64,000 bases of DNA from Diphasiastrum complanatum (Eukaryota; Streptophyta; Lycopodiopsida; Lycopodiales; Lycopodiaceae), in contig CM055093.1 in the NCBI GenBank assembly GCA_029204225.1, positions 19,520,041-19,584,040 on the forward strand. Reading direction: 5' to 3'. The notes beneath the pieces are model-generated. The model had not been told where the DNA came from. It saw only the letters and a program-made list of their open reading frames with translations, and did not search any database. The translations under genes were made by a program, and so were the position numbers. Below, piece by piece: positions 11,270 through 22,138 of this stretch; the first letter of the stretch is position 1, and each line of letters begins with the position of its first letter.

Positions 11270-11678
11270 GTTATGGACTTGGCTCATTACATTCGCCGCG
11301 TCCATTTACATTTACTTTACTTTATGCATAAGCAGGCCTTGGGCCCTTTTTATTCATTAGTGACACGTAGACTATATAGTTGGCCTTTGGCCTTATTATT
11401 CATTATTAGGCCATTTGGACATATTACTGGAGAGTGGGGGCCTTCTTGGAGGGCGCACTATTATCCCTCCCAGTTGGGCCCTAGCCACCGGAAGCTTCCT
11501 TTTAGGGCTTCCTCTTGGCTATAAGTAGGGAAACTGTGTCATATGTTATTCAGCTGATGATATTGATCTCTCTCTTTAGTCTCCTTAATCTCTCTCTTTC
11601 CTGCTTTCTAGGGTTAAGTTTTGCTTATGTGCTGCTTTCATAGCTTAGCTCTAGATCAGCTATGGCTCTATTCGTAAC
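11270..11678 (+). repeat. gypsy 3' LTR (409 bp)
   Basis: GTTATGGACT...TTCGTAAC, highly similar to the LTRs at 22739 and 28557 but lacking a duplicated AAGTCTTGCTTATGTG segment both of those share. It is preceded by element coding sequence and a purine-rich GAAGAGA. Confidence 0.88.
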
Positions 11679-11785
11679 TTCTATCTCCCCCCGTTGTTTT
11701 TTTCCTTGTTTCTCATGTGGACGAGGCCTTCTACCTGAAGGTTGCAAGCCTTCCAGCTTGGAATCTTGCAACCTGCTATGCCTTT

Positions 11786-11927
11786 CTGAAAAAAATTGCC
11801 CCCTTCACTGCATTGCATTCTGAAATGTAAATATGAAATAACATACCTAGTTAGAGATGGATCTAAACACAAGCAAATATCTGCCAAGACTATGCGGTAG
11901 TATAAATCGAAAAAGTCGATTTCATGG
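11786..11927 (+). repeat. 142-bp direct repeat, left copy
   Basis: From CTTTCTGAAA to GTCGATTTCAT it matches 16379-16520 with few changes (shared: caagactatgcggtagtata). The two copies are 4.6 kb apart and bracket a repeat-rich block. Confidence 0.85.
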
Positions 11928-11932
11928 CGTAT

Positions 11933-12110
11933 GATAAAAGACATCAATAGGCTCCCATGTGGCCTCCTCAATAGGATGACCATCCCAATGGATCGAAAAC
12001 TGAATCAGTCGGCAGCGTCGACTATGGTGAAGGCGAACCTGGTGCATGGCAGCTGGTAAGAAAGGGATCAACATCGTGGCGACGAAGGAAACATCTCAGC
12101 CGCGTCATCA
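11933..12110 (-). pseudogene. gypsy chromodomain fragment
   Basis: The minus strand encodes HQVRLHHSRR...QFSIHWDGHPIEEATWEP, matching the chromodomain at about 29.15-29.3 kb (QFLVQWDGRPIEEATWEP). The fragment starts immediately after the 142-bp repeat and is too short to act. Confidence 0.85.
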
Positions 12111-14210
12111 AAAACCAAGCAATATGGAACAACCAGGAATGCCAAGGAACCAGAAGAAGATCAAGCAGCAACCAGGAGTGCCAAGGTATCCGTAATGCCC
12201 AAGCTAGTAGAGGATCAGCCCAAAAGATAGGGACATCATACCAAGGTATCCAAAAAGCCCGAGACGGTAGAACTGCATCAACAACGGGAAGCCAATAAGG
12301 AAACTGGAAAAGAGATGGACACTCATCGCGAATAGCCGCATGATACACGTAACCATCAACTATATGTGCAAGGTGCCCCAAGAAAAGATAGCAGCATCGG
12401 AAAACTAGCACCAAGGAGATCATCCTGACAAAGGATAGCTAAAATGGAGAAATATGCACCAACATGGTCAAAAGCCCAAGGTATCCATAGGGCCCATATC
12501 ACGAGAAGAGCAGCATGCCAAAAGCTCCAGAAGGTCCAAGAAATCAATGCATCATCTAAAAAGGCATGATGCATGAAAATAGTAGCAACAAATCTAGAAG
12601 TAGTAGAGGCCCCAACTGACAAACTGCCAAAAAACTCATCCAGAAAGGCCTCATATGGACATACCAATCCATCATAGGATACACCAAAAACGGAAGGAGA
12701 ATCGGATGACCCATCGGAACTGGCCGCAAGTGTAATCCCAAAGTACACACCAGGCGCACAAGTGAGGAATAGAAGAAATGCACTGGAACAAGGAACAGGA
12801 TCCGCAACATCAGTAGCAAGCATCGGAGCAATATCCACGTGTAGCTGGGAATGAGTATCAAAGCACATATGAGCAACACTGAAGTATATGGCGGCAACAT
12901 CCCCAAAAACTATCCAAGAGAGGAGAAGGAATTCTCTCAAGGTACCCTGATGGTCTCGGAACACCAGAACAAAGTGGCAACTCAGCATCGGAGACCAAGC
13001 GATATGGAGCAACCTGAAATGACAGGGAACCTGAAGATCACCCAGACAAAGAGTAGCTGGAACGGAGGCAATAACCCAAGCCATCAAGATATGCCAAGCC
13101 TGACAATGAGCAACAATCCAAGGAACAGATAGAGAGCCACATGCATAATCATAGAGATATCCGCACCATAGGCGATCAGTAATATGGAAAAACCAGCACC
13201 AATCAACAGGTCCAAATGAAAACCAAGCTTTATGTAATAATCAGGAATGCCATATATCCATAGCTGAAAATGAAGCAGTAGTGTGAGCAATAGGTCCAAA
13301 TGAAATCCAAGCGATATGTAATAACCAAGAATGCCAAATATCAAGAGGTAAAGAGGAATCAGTCGCATGAACCCAAAAGTGTATATCATCGGCATGGACT
13401 GCAGCAAACCTATATGTAGAAACACCAGGAGACTGAAGGATGCCCGTGTACTCATCTAGAAAGATCCCAGCATATAAATACCCTAGATAACTACTAGTGA
13501 CCATCTGGCAAATATCCTCAGATGAAAAATGTGTAACAGTAAGGGCCAAAGGCGCATGAATCATGTCAGGAACCGTAGAAATATCATGAGGCAGATCAGA
13601 AACCTCAAGCAGAGATCCATGGAGTAAAGCGAAAGAAGATACAACCTAATCACCAATAGCAAGGAAACCATCAAACGTGGACCCATGAAGAAATCAGCAG
13701 GAACATCGGCCATAATAGACTCAAGAGATGGAGATATAGAGACCAATGGAGAAGATACTGCACCAACCACCGAACCAGGAGGGCTATCTAAAGTATGCGC
13801 AAAAGCAATAGTAGAAATACCACCAAGGTATACGGCCTCAATATCAATGAAACCAGGAATGACCATTGATTACGATATCTGTGAATCAAGGCATATAGGT
13901 GCAAGGCACACAGTAAATCCGAAGCAGCATCAACCTGAGGACCCACGGATGGTGAAAGTGAAGCAGCACCTGACACAGCTGAGCATTGATGAGTGCATAT
14001 CCCGTCGGAGACAGAGATCCGAGGTACCCATAGGTAGCGATTCAGATGGAGAGGCCGAGATTCCCGATTCCTTCGTACATCGGCATCAGAGACCATGTCG
14101 ACGGCCAGAGAGACAGCCAGCTAGTAGCCCAGAGCGCCACGGCAGCAGAGGCGACACCGACAGCCTATCCGGCGACAGAGGTCCAGGGCACATCTAATGA
14201 CACCTTCACA
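12111..14210. other. degenerate repeat-rich sequence, no gene recognised
   Basis: Words such as CCAAGGTATCC (12181, 12241, 12476), ACCAGGAATGCCAAG and AATATGGAAC recur irregularly. The longest open frame (12356-13087, minus, 243 aa) is hydrophobic because of this composition and matches nothing I know. A 170-aa plus-strand frame (13685-14197) is polar and arginine-rich at its end, also unrecognised. I regard these as chance frames in repeat-derived DNA. Confidence 0.5.
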
Positions 14211-14422
14211 GCATACCATCCACCATTTCTTCCATGCTAATGGGCATCATGATATACGATTCCAAGCTATTGGATCCTGACTGGGCCAGCCGTCTTTATG
14301 CATTGTATTTGCAGTTATTGTTTTATAAGCGATTGAGCTTTAAGCTCCTATGTGCACACTTGACATGTACCTTTTCTTAGTCCTATGTACCTTAGGGTAT
14401 TCAAGGACATTAATAAAATCTT

Positions 14423-15017
<595 letters not shown>

Positions 15018-15040
15018 TGAGTGAGTGAGAGAGAGAGAGA

Positions 15041-15127
15041 GTGTGTGTGCATGTGGATGTGTGTGTGTGTGTGTGTGTGTTGTGATTTGTGTGTGTGTGT
15101 GTGTGTGATGGTTTGTGTGTGCATGTG
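15041..15127. repeat. interrupted (TG)n tract
   Basis: GTGTGT runs interrupted by GCATGTGGA, TGTGATT and ATGGTT. Confidence 0.85.
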
Positions 15128-15133
15128 TAAAAA

Positions 15134-15582
15134 GGGCTTCAGGGAAGCTTTGTTGGTCGGGACCTGGAAATATTTGGAAGGGACCTAAATGGTCCAGGCA
15201 TACAGTCCACAGGTTCATGAACCCGATACGGACCTAACGGACTTGGCCTTGCTCGATTTGGGTATGGTTTGGTCAAAATGGCCCTTCAACAAGAGAGAGA
15301 CGCATTTAGGTCACGTGAAATGGACTAGTTTTGTAGCTTTTCGTCCGACGGCCACGTTTCTCCAAACGGGAGCCGTTTCAGGTGTCGTCTGTTTTGGTCA
15401 GTGGACAACCTCGATAGGAACCTGTGGGAACAGAGAGGACGAGGCACGGACCAACGGTCAGCCCAGAACGTCCGTCCGAAGTTTGACGTTGAACAGGGCT
15501 CCAGGGACACTTCGTCAGGCGGGATCTGAAAACATCTTAAGTTGACCCACATGGTCCAGGAATACAGTCCACAGGTTCGTGA
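15134..15582. repeat. pair of about 85-bp direct repeats
   Basis: 15134-15219 and 15494-15582 share AGGGCTYCAGGGA...ATGGTCCAGGMATACAGTCC and ACAGGTTCRTGAAC. The right copy runs directly into the tandem array that begins at 15585. Confidence 0.75.
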
Positions 15583-15584
15583 AC

Positions 15585-16112
15585 GACATAGTAGTGTGCA
15601 GGTCTTCTGGTTCCCTGTAGTGAATGACACATTTTTTGCATAAGTAATTAGTAAGCTAGTGAAGTTCATCCCGAGGGAAACCGATCTCATCATAGAAGAC
15701 ATAGTAGTGTGTAGGTCTTGTGGTTCCCTGTAGTGAATGACACAGTTCTGCTTAGTAATTAGTAAGTTGTTGAAGTTCATCCGGAGAGAAACCGATCTCA
15801 CAGTGGTGTTTAGGTCCTGTGGTTCCCTGTAGTGAATGGCACAATTCTGCTTAGTAATTAGTAAGTTGTTGAAGTTTATTCCGGGGGAAACCGATCCCAT
15901 CATAGATGACATAGTGGTGTGTAGGTCTTGTGGTTCCTTGTAGTGAATGACACAGTTCCGCTTAGTAATTAGTAAGCTATTGAAGTTCATCCGGGTAGAA
16001 GCTGATCTCATCATATAAGACATAGTAGTGTTTAGGTCTTGTGGTTCCTTGTAGTGAATGGCACAGTTTTGCTTAGTAATTAGTAAGTTGTTGAAGGTCG
16101 TCCGGGGAGTGC
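15585..16112. repeat. tandem array, about 5 units of 98-113 bp
   Basis: Units start near 15585, 15698, 15800, 15908 and 16019 and share ACATAGTAGTGTGTAGGTCT, TGGTTCCCTGTAGTGAATG and CTTAGTAATTAGTAAG. Unit 3 lacks about 14 bases at its start. The minus strand is open for 232 aa only because the repeat unit lacks stops in one frame; no protein family is recognised. Confidence 0.88.
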
Positions 16113-16147
16113 ATCGTTACATAGATCCGTATTGTACGTATTGTAGC

Positions 16148-16380
16148 GAGCATTCATTTCTCCCAGAGACTTGTGGTCTTGAGAGCTTGACACTCTTCTG
16201 GTGAGCATTCACTTCTCCCAAAAACTTGTGGTCTTCAAAGCTTGTCACTCTTCTGGTGAGCATTCATTTCTCCCAGAAACCTATAGTCTTTAGAGTTTGT
16301 CACTCTTCTGGTGAGCATTCACTTCTCCCAAATCTTCTGGTTTTGAGTGAGTCACTCTTCTGGTGAGCATTCACTTCCCT
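16148..16380. repeat. tandem array, 4.3 units of 52-55 bp
   Basis: Units start at 16148, 16203, 16258, 16313 and 16365 (partial). They share GAGCATTCAYTTCTCCCA and CACTCTTCTGGT. Confidence 0.92.
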
Positions 16381-16520
16381 TTCTGAAACAAAGTGCACCC
16401 TTCACTGCATTGCATTCTGAGAGGTAAATATGAAATAACATACCTAGTCAGAGATGAATTTGAACACAAGCAAATATCTGCCAAGACTATGCGGTAGTAT
16501 AAATCAAAAAAGTCGATTTC
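16379..16520 (+). repeat. 142-bp direct repeat, right copy
   Basis: Matches 11786-11927 with several substitutions. The sequence after it (16521-16648) shows no recognised feature. Confidence 0.85.
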
Positions 16521-16648
16521 ATCACACTTAAGATCTACACTGCTGAAACCCTAAACCACATCTGAATAAAGCTCGTACAAAAGTTTGTTCTCGTCTGTAG
16601 TTCACATGGGAAAGCAATCAAGCATATCACGGATATGCCTGACACAAA

Positions 16649-17059
16649 TGCTTGCTCTTCTTGCTAGAGAGAGAGAGATAGCAAGAGTGCGAGGGAGAGT
16701 GTGCCTTTCAAAATTACAAATTGTTTGCTTTTTCAAGCCCGATTCTGTGGCATCCCAGTTATGGGAGGCATGGACAGTGGATAGGTTTTTTGCAAAAAAA
16801 TTTGGTACCGTTTTCATTTTTTTAAACTGGAGGGGGCAGGCAGTCGTGGTCCACCTCTAGATAATTAATTCCAGGAGGGGGTTTAGGGTGGAAAATTAAT
16901 TCTAATTGATTTTGGGCATGTGGGATCGAGTAGGGAGGGGCCTGTATTTTCTTTTCTTTTTTGAAAAAAAAAAAAAATTTGCGCCCGGGGTGGACGCATC
17001 CGGGTCCGGATGCGTCCCCAGACGCGCGCCCGGACGCACGTTCGCGCCCAGGGTCTGCA
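16649..17059 (+). repeat. GGACGC-type element, copy 2, abutting pararetrovirus
   Basis: Inverted partner of 10746-11131. Its CG-rich end (GGACGC, GTCCGG, CCCAGGGTCT) joins directly to caulimovirus-like coat sequence at 17060, so this element or its insertion defines the left end of the viral copy. A GA-rich stretch is at 16663-16700 and an A13 run near 16964. Confidence 0.75.
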
Positions 17060-17584
17060 GCCAATGGATTTACATGCATCCTTTGATATTGGTGGGAACA
17101 CTTAGATAATACTCTTAAACAAACAAAGATCTTCCAAGCTCAGACCACTACCACAAGATTCATGGAAGCTTTGTACGCAGAATTCATAGGTAACAGAACA
17201 GACGAATCCAGAGAAGCTAAGGAAGCATTCAATAGAGCACAATTGGGTGATATCAACAAAATCCATGAAATTGTTCAGCACTGTAAAAAGCTAATCTACC
17301 AGTTCCAAGGACACCATGATGGTGCGACCAAATTAGCTTTTGTACACAAGCTTCCTCCATCCCTCTCTTCCATAGTCCTGCAAAAATTGACAAATAAGAA
17401 ATTAGACATCAGTGATATCACATTAGGTCTAATTCATCAGATGATTTATCGATGCATCACAGAATTGTGTATTCTCAAATCTGCATCCAAAACTGTTTCA
17501 AAAAAGAATCCATCTGAATCTTTCTGTAAAACACATATTCCTACGATGACTTTTGGATGTAAACAATCTGGATGGTCATGTTAA
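17060..17584 (+). pseudogene. pararetrovirus coat-protein region, copy 1
   Basis: Resembles the gag-like capsid region of caulimoviruses and matches the second copy at 21909-22139 (both contain TRFxEALYAEFIGNR and EAKEAFNRAQL). The start of the ORF is missing because the GGACGC-type element joins at 17060. The open frame (17162-17584, 140 aa) ends before the zinc knuckle, which is readable in another frame, so there is at least one frameshift. Lysine/serine-rich sequence near the end fits a nucleic-acid-binding tail. Confidence 0.75.
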
Positions 17585-18106
17585 AAAAAAAGGGGCATAA
17601 ATCTATGTCAGATCTGTTAATACAAAACCTACAGCGAGTCGTTTCTCCAAATCATCTAGGTTTCACCCTAGGCAACCAAAGAAGCTCTATCTGAAGAAGA
17701 AAGCAGCCAAGCATCCACAATCTTGTTTCATATGTGGAAAGTCTTCACATTGGGCAAAAGATTGCCCTAAGAGGTCCAACAAGATATATCTTACGAACGT
17801 ACAACTAGAAGAAAATTATGAATATGAATACCAACATGTTCATATTTTAGATGATGCGATTTCTATTAGCCTCAATTCTGACTATGAATCTGATTGTCCA
17901 TCTGCTGAACGTTCATCTAGTTCATCATCAAATCCTATATGTCCAATCAATCCGATTCACCCTAATGATGCATTATCAGTTAGCTCTCTTTCTATCAATG
18001 TCATTTCTAAAAAGAAGGAGAAAACCATTGTTTCAGATTCTGACAGTGACAGGAGTCCTGCTGAAGACGAACACATGCAACAGGATGATGAACCTTCAAC
18101 ATCTTG
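17585..18106 (+). pseudogene. coat-protein C-terminus with CCHC zinc knuckle
   Basis: The box CFICGKSSHWAKDC at about 17724-17765 has the C-x2-C-x4-H-x4-C spacing conserved in caulimovirid coat proteins. A very acidic and serine-rich tail follows (runs such as SERSSSSSS-type and DSDSDRS) and stops near 18106. Such acidic serine-rich tails are typical of processed caulimovirid coat termini. Frame changes separate it from the upstream capsid frame. Confidence 0.75.
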
Positions 18107-18540
18107 AAGATCTCGAAGATTTCAGAGATTCCAGAAAGAATTTGAAAAGCCAATCTCCTATTACCCCATGTTCAATAAGATCTCACAAAAACAATTCTCC
18201 AAACCATCGCAGACAGATCCTAGAGTATTAGATTTGCTTTCTGGCAGAATCCCTGCTAAAAGTATACAAGACATGACATCACCTAAGATTTCACCTCCTA
18301 GACAACCAAGAGCAGCCGCTTCCAACCTTGCACAAGCTTCTCGTCATTTCTAGAATCAGAGTCCATTCAGAACTCCTGTCTCCAGACCAGTCCCAGTTCA
18401 ATCTGCTCCTGTCAAATATCCATCTCCCCCTAAGTACACACCACAGCCCATTCCTCGATATGCGCCTCATGTAACAGCAGCATACCATAATTCAGCCTCT
18501 CCCGTAGAGTGACCATATCCTCTGTTTGATCCACAAGAAG
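18107..18540 (+). pseudogene. pararetrovirus linker region
   Basis: Proline/serine/glutamine-rich coding-like sequence in shifting frames (for example PRVLDLLSGRIP and PKISPPRQPRAAAS). No domain recognised; several stops interrupt it. Confidence 0.45.
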
Positions 18541-19060
18541 AAGATGCTATGGCACAGATGGCAAATCACATTTCAAATATAGCCCTGTTCTCCTCCAACA
18601 ACCCCATTATGGACAAAGAAACATGGCAGATATTTGATCAAAGGAAAAATCGAAATTATCATTCCTGCAAAAGAAGTATACAACATCTACACGGGGATAG
18701 CCATCCAACCACCCGAAGGTTTCTTCTTTCAGGTACAAACACAACATCCCCTGCAGATTACCCATCGTATGGTTCCACTGCTACACATGTATACTACAGC
18801 TGAACAGATCATACTCCGTATATTCAATAAATCCAGAATGATCTATCAGATCAACAAAAATGAGGTCTTGGCAGAAGTGTTCTTCTTACCAAAACCCAAG
18901 ATCGACTTTCATCAAGTCCAACATCTTCCAGCAGAATCACTAGTCTTGATGGATTCAACATCTTCCTCAGAAGAAGATCCCACACCTGATAACGACATGA
19001 ATATCTCACCCGAGCCTATATCTACATTGAGTTCTATGTCGTATATCCCACACATCCAAG
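18541..19060 (+). pseudogene. dUTPase-like domain of the pararetrovirus polyprotein
   Basis: From 18634 the ORF reads KGKIEIIIPAKEVYNIYTGI, then AIQPPEGF, a hydrophobic strand, IILRIFNKS and NKNEVLAEVFFLPKP. The order and spacing match trimeric dUTPases: IPA...TGIAI..P.G, then the GVID region, then LFN.S, then GDRIAQL. The residues that bind and hydrolyse dUTP are not conserved: no RSG motif, no Asp in the GVID position (MVPLLHMYTT), and NEVLAEV in place of DRIAQL. So the fold appears kept while catalysis is probably lost. It lies between coat and protease, the place where some retroviruses carry dUTPase. Identification is by eye. Confidence 0.6.
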
Positions 19061-19569
19061 TACAGGTTTGCATCTCTGATATGTTTAGACCCTCTCTAGT
19101 AGCTTTGCTAGACACAGGTGCAGCCGTATCTTGCGCTGACTTGAGATTGTTTCCCCAAGAACATATCCAGGAAGATCCCTACCCCGTCGAAGTCATTTAT
19201 TCCAACAGTAAACAAGGTTTACTGAGCCACAGCATTACTTGTCCCATCTGTATCAGCAGTCTAAAAATCAATGTCAATTTCAAAGGCCAGAGCCATCACT
19301 CTACTGACTTGATTTTAGGTTATGATGTACTGAAACATCTTTCCCCAGTCACGTTCGAAATCGAGAAAGTTATCTTCACATATGGATCTTATACCTACAC
19401 TACACCTCTCATCTCTCCACAAAAGATCCAGTATAACAATCTGTCGACGGTCAGATTTAATTATTGCTCCAGAAAGTATCTTAATTGGTTTGATTCCCAG
19501 AAAGCTCAGATACAAACTCAAATTGATATGTTCAGAGAACAATTTCTCCAGTTTGCAAAATCTCTCTAG
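19061..19569 (+). pseudogene. pararetrovirus aspartic protease
   Basis: In frame with the dUTPase-like domain (ORF 18634-19569, 311 aa). The active-site box ALLDTGAAVSCADL lies near residue 160 (about 19105-19140), and the second conserved block DLILGYDVLKHL near residue 225. The ORF ends with a stop at 19567-19569; RT homology resumes in another frame, so a frameshift separates protease from RT. Confidence 0.8.
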
Positions 19570-19572
19570 CAT

Positions 19573-20400
19573 TCTGGAACAAACAGCAACACTTTGTACA
19601 GCTTCCCGAAGTTCCACATACTAATCCAACCAGGGCATCATATGCATATATGTCTCCTACAGACAGGAAGCTTTGTGAAGCAGAAGTCAGTCAGCTTCTA
19701 CAGGTAGGTATAATCAAACCCAGCTCTAGCAATTGGGCTTGTCAAGCATTTTATGTTAACAAGCATTCAGAGCAGGTGCGTGGCAAGAAAAGATTAGTGG
19801 TCAATTACAAGCCATTAAATCAGTATCTGAGAGATGTCAAGTATCCCCTCCCTCTTCGAGATGATCTCATCATAGAATCCAAGATGCAATTATCTTTAGT
19901 AAATTTGATCTAAAGAGTGGTTTTTGGCAGTTTAAAATTCATCCAGAAGATCGTCACAAGACTGCATTCTCAGTCCCTCAAGGATTGTACCAATGGATAG
20001 TTATGCCCTTTGGATTGAAGATTGCTCCTGCAGAATTCCAGAAAAGAATTGATATGATCTTTGCAGATTGCCGTGATTTCTTAATTGCCTACATCGATGA
20101 CATTCTGATATTTAGTAAAACTTTCCCTCAGCATTTCTCTCATCTGCAAAAGGTTTATGAATGTTGGAATAAGCATGGATTAGTGTTATCCAAGTCGTTG
20201 GGAAAAATAGAGTTATTCCAAGCAGAGATTGCATTCCTTGGCATCATCATTTGCAACGGCAAAGTAAAGCTCCAACATGTTTTACAAAAGATTGCTGATA
20301 TGCAAAATCTCACTACTATCCATGATCTTCAAAGTTTCTTAGGATGCTTAAATTGGATCAATTGGTGTATTCCTCATTTAGCATCAATTGTACAGCCTTT
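19573..20400 (+). pseudogene. pararetrovirus reverse transcriptase
   Basis: A first segment (to 19911) has the RT start with QLLQVGIIKPSSSNWACQAF and KRLVVNYKPLN. A shift near 19885-19910 moves the reading into the frame with FDLKSGFWQ. From 19985 the frame is open and carries VMPFGLKIAPAEFQ and the intact catalytic box AYIDDILIFS (DD at 20096-20101), then the thumb with AEIAFLGIII and LQSFLGCLNW. This wording is caulimovirid rather than Ty3/gypsy. The catalytic residues survive but the frameshift breaks the polyprotein. Confidence 0.88.
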
Positions 20401-20935
20401 AAGGCATTTCCTTCGAAAAAATGTTTCTGTTAAGTGGACAGCTGAACATGACAAATGTGTAAGAATTATCAAGCAATATTGCTCCCATCTTCCACCCTTG
20501 CAGCTTTCAACGACAGGACAAATGATCATATACACAGATGCAAGTGTATTATGTGAATTACAGCCTGACAACAGTATGCAGGTTTGCAGATTCGCATCAG
20601 GATCGTTTACCCCGACACAAAACAGATATCCATCAGCACATCGGGAGATCCTTGCAGCGAAGAAGGCCATTACAGCATTTAGGTTCTTCTTAATTTCTAA
20701 TGAGTTTATTCTGAGAAGTGATTTGAAGAACTTCAAGAGTTTTTTAAATGACAAATCTATTACAACCATCGAAAATTCCAGATTGTTAAGGTGGTCCTTG
20801 TGGTTTGACCATTGTAACTTTACCAGTGAGCATGTTCCTTGCATACAGTATGATGTTGTAGATATCCTCAGTCGGATCAGAGACACAACATCATTTTCTG
20901 ATGACTCAATGATATCAGAAGAAAAACCACCGTAG
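20401..20935 (+). pseudogene. pararetrovirus RNase H
   Basis: Continues the RT frame to the stop at 20933-20935. The motifs are IIYTDASVL (first Asp), SAHREILAAKKAI (Glu), FILRSDLKNF (second Asp) and QYDVVDILSR at the C-terminus. All expected acidic residues are visible. No integrase or chromodomain follows. Confidence 0.85.
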
Positions 20936-21290
20936 AAGACACGACGGTCAGTATGAGATGAGGTCACCACAATAATGACAAATGATATCACATGATCCAG
21001 CTGTCTTCCACTATAACAGCTGTATAGCACTACAAAGATATTTTATAATATCCCAACTACCAGTTGTACAGCACTAGAAGATATTTTACCACGACTATCC
21101 AGCTGTCTTGTATTAAGATGTGATAGATGTGACAGTTAAATAATAATTTAGTGTAAGTGCGTATTAGTGGATTCCAGCTGTAAGATTCCATTACCACTCT
21201 CATGATGAATTGAGCTCTTGAGAGAGGAAGGACTCTAGTATATAAATGCATCACTTGTGCTCATACAAGCAGGCGATTTCAAGTTTCAGC
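20936..21290 (+). promoter_or_regulatory. pararetrovirus intergenic promoter
   Basis: TATATAAA at 21239-21246 is placed like the TATA box of a caulimovirid full-length transcript promoter. Upstream is a direct repeat: AGCTGTATAGCACTACAAAGATATTTTA at about 21019-21046 and AGTTGTACAGCACTAGAAGATATTTTA at about 21062-21088. The phrase CCAGCTGT also recurs (20997, 21100 and 21173). Transcription would start near 21270 and read into the leader before the coat ORF. Activity is inferred only. Confidence 0.55.
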
Positions 21291-21541
21291 ATTTGGAGTT
21301 TTATCGTCAGTGAGGGATCCGCAGCAAGAATTTCCATTCCTATGATCTGTATCAAATAAGTTTTTGAGTTTAGTATATTTCCAGTATCTTTCTTCAATCC
21401 ACACTCTTGGCGCAATTTCGTTTGCTTTAAGTTTATCATATTTTCAGTATCTTTAAGTTTATCATATTTTCAGTATCTTTCTTACAATAATCTGGAACAT
21501 TCTCAGCCGAACAAAAGGTACACAATTTCCAATCAATAGCC
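21291..21541 (+). other. pararetrovirus leader
   Basis: Holds a tandem duplication of CTTTAAGTTTATCATATTTTCAGTATCTTT (about 21424 and 21451). A clear tRNA primer site was not found; TCTGTATCAAATAA near 21348 is only weakly like TGGTATCAGA. Confidence 0.45.
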
Positions 21542-22138
21542 TTGTATGACATTGCACAAAAGATAAATCAGTTGACTGATTCACTTGGCCGGTTTACATC
21601 AGAAATCAACTTTTCTGGCTCTATATTTTATTTTTTCTACTCCACCACAACAACAGATCCCGGATTATTACCATCCATTATACATGCTCCCCGTATCATC
21701 CACCTCTGGAAAGAGACCAAAACCAGGCCTGACCATGAACCAATTCCGGTCACTACACCTACAACAGTCTCTAAGGTTGGAGAACTTCTGGTCTACAACA
21801 TTGATGACTCTTCTTCACAAGAGGTCTTGAAACTGTTACACTATCTCACTGCATGGCTGCAACATGCCATTGATTTCAAAGGCTTTTCCGCAGCACAAGC
21901 AATTACAATCGCAGCCAATGGATTTATAGGCATCCTTCGATATTGGTGGGAACACTTGGATAATACTCTTAAACAAACAAAGATCTTCCAAGCTCAGACC
22001 CCTACCACAAGATTCATCGAAGCCCTGTACGCAGAATTCATAGGTAATAGAACAGACGAATCTGGAGAAGCTAAGGAAGCGTTCAATAGAGCACAATTGT
22101 GTGATATCAACAAAATCCATGAATTTGTTCAGCATTGT
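21542..22138 (+). pseudogene. pararetrovirus coat-protein N-terminal region, copy 2 (truncated)
   Basis: It begins with a helical, heptad-like stretch (IAQKINQLTDSLGRF), then proline-rich sequence and the capsid-like part shared with copy 1 (EALYAEFIGNR, EAKEAFNRAQL). Virus homology ends near 22138, where unrelated sequence starts, although the frame stays open by chance to 22261. This copy supplies the coat N-terminus missing from copy 1. There is a frame change near 21650. Confidence 0.7.

Larger units (their letters stand above)
17060..22138 (+). mobile_element. endogenous caulimovirus-like pararetrovirus, terminally redundant
   Basis: Order on the plus strand: coat-like region, zinc knuckle, dUTPase-like domain, aspartic protease, RT, RNase H, intergenic promoter/leader, and the beginning of the coat ORF again. 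There is no integrase after RNase H and no LTR, which fits Caulimoviridae rather than an LTR retrotransposon. Bases 17060-17290 recur at 21909-22139 with a 4849-base offset and several percent divergence, so the locus holds a little more than one genome unit. Frames are broken by several stops and shifts. No 30K-type movement protein was recognised. Genus cannot be assigned by eye. Confidence 0.85.

Noticed and set aside
12356-13087. 243-aa hydrophobic minus-strand frame
   Set aside because: Composition-driven and in degenerate repeats, with no start context, domain or partner exons.
15325-16023. 232-aa minus-strand open frame
   Set aside because: It is the translation of the 112-bp tandem array; the peptide repeats with the DNA unit and matches no family.
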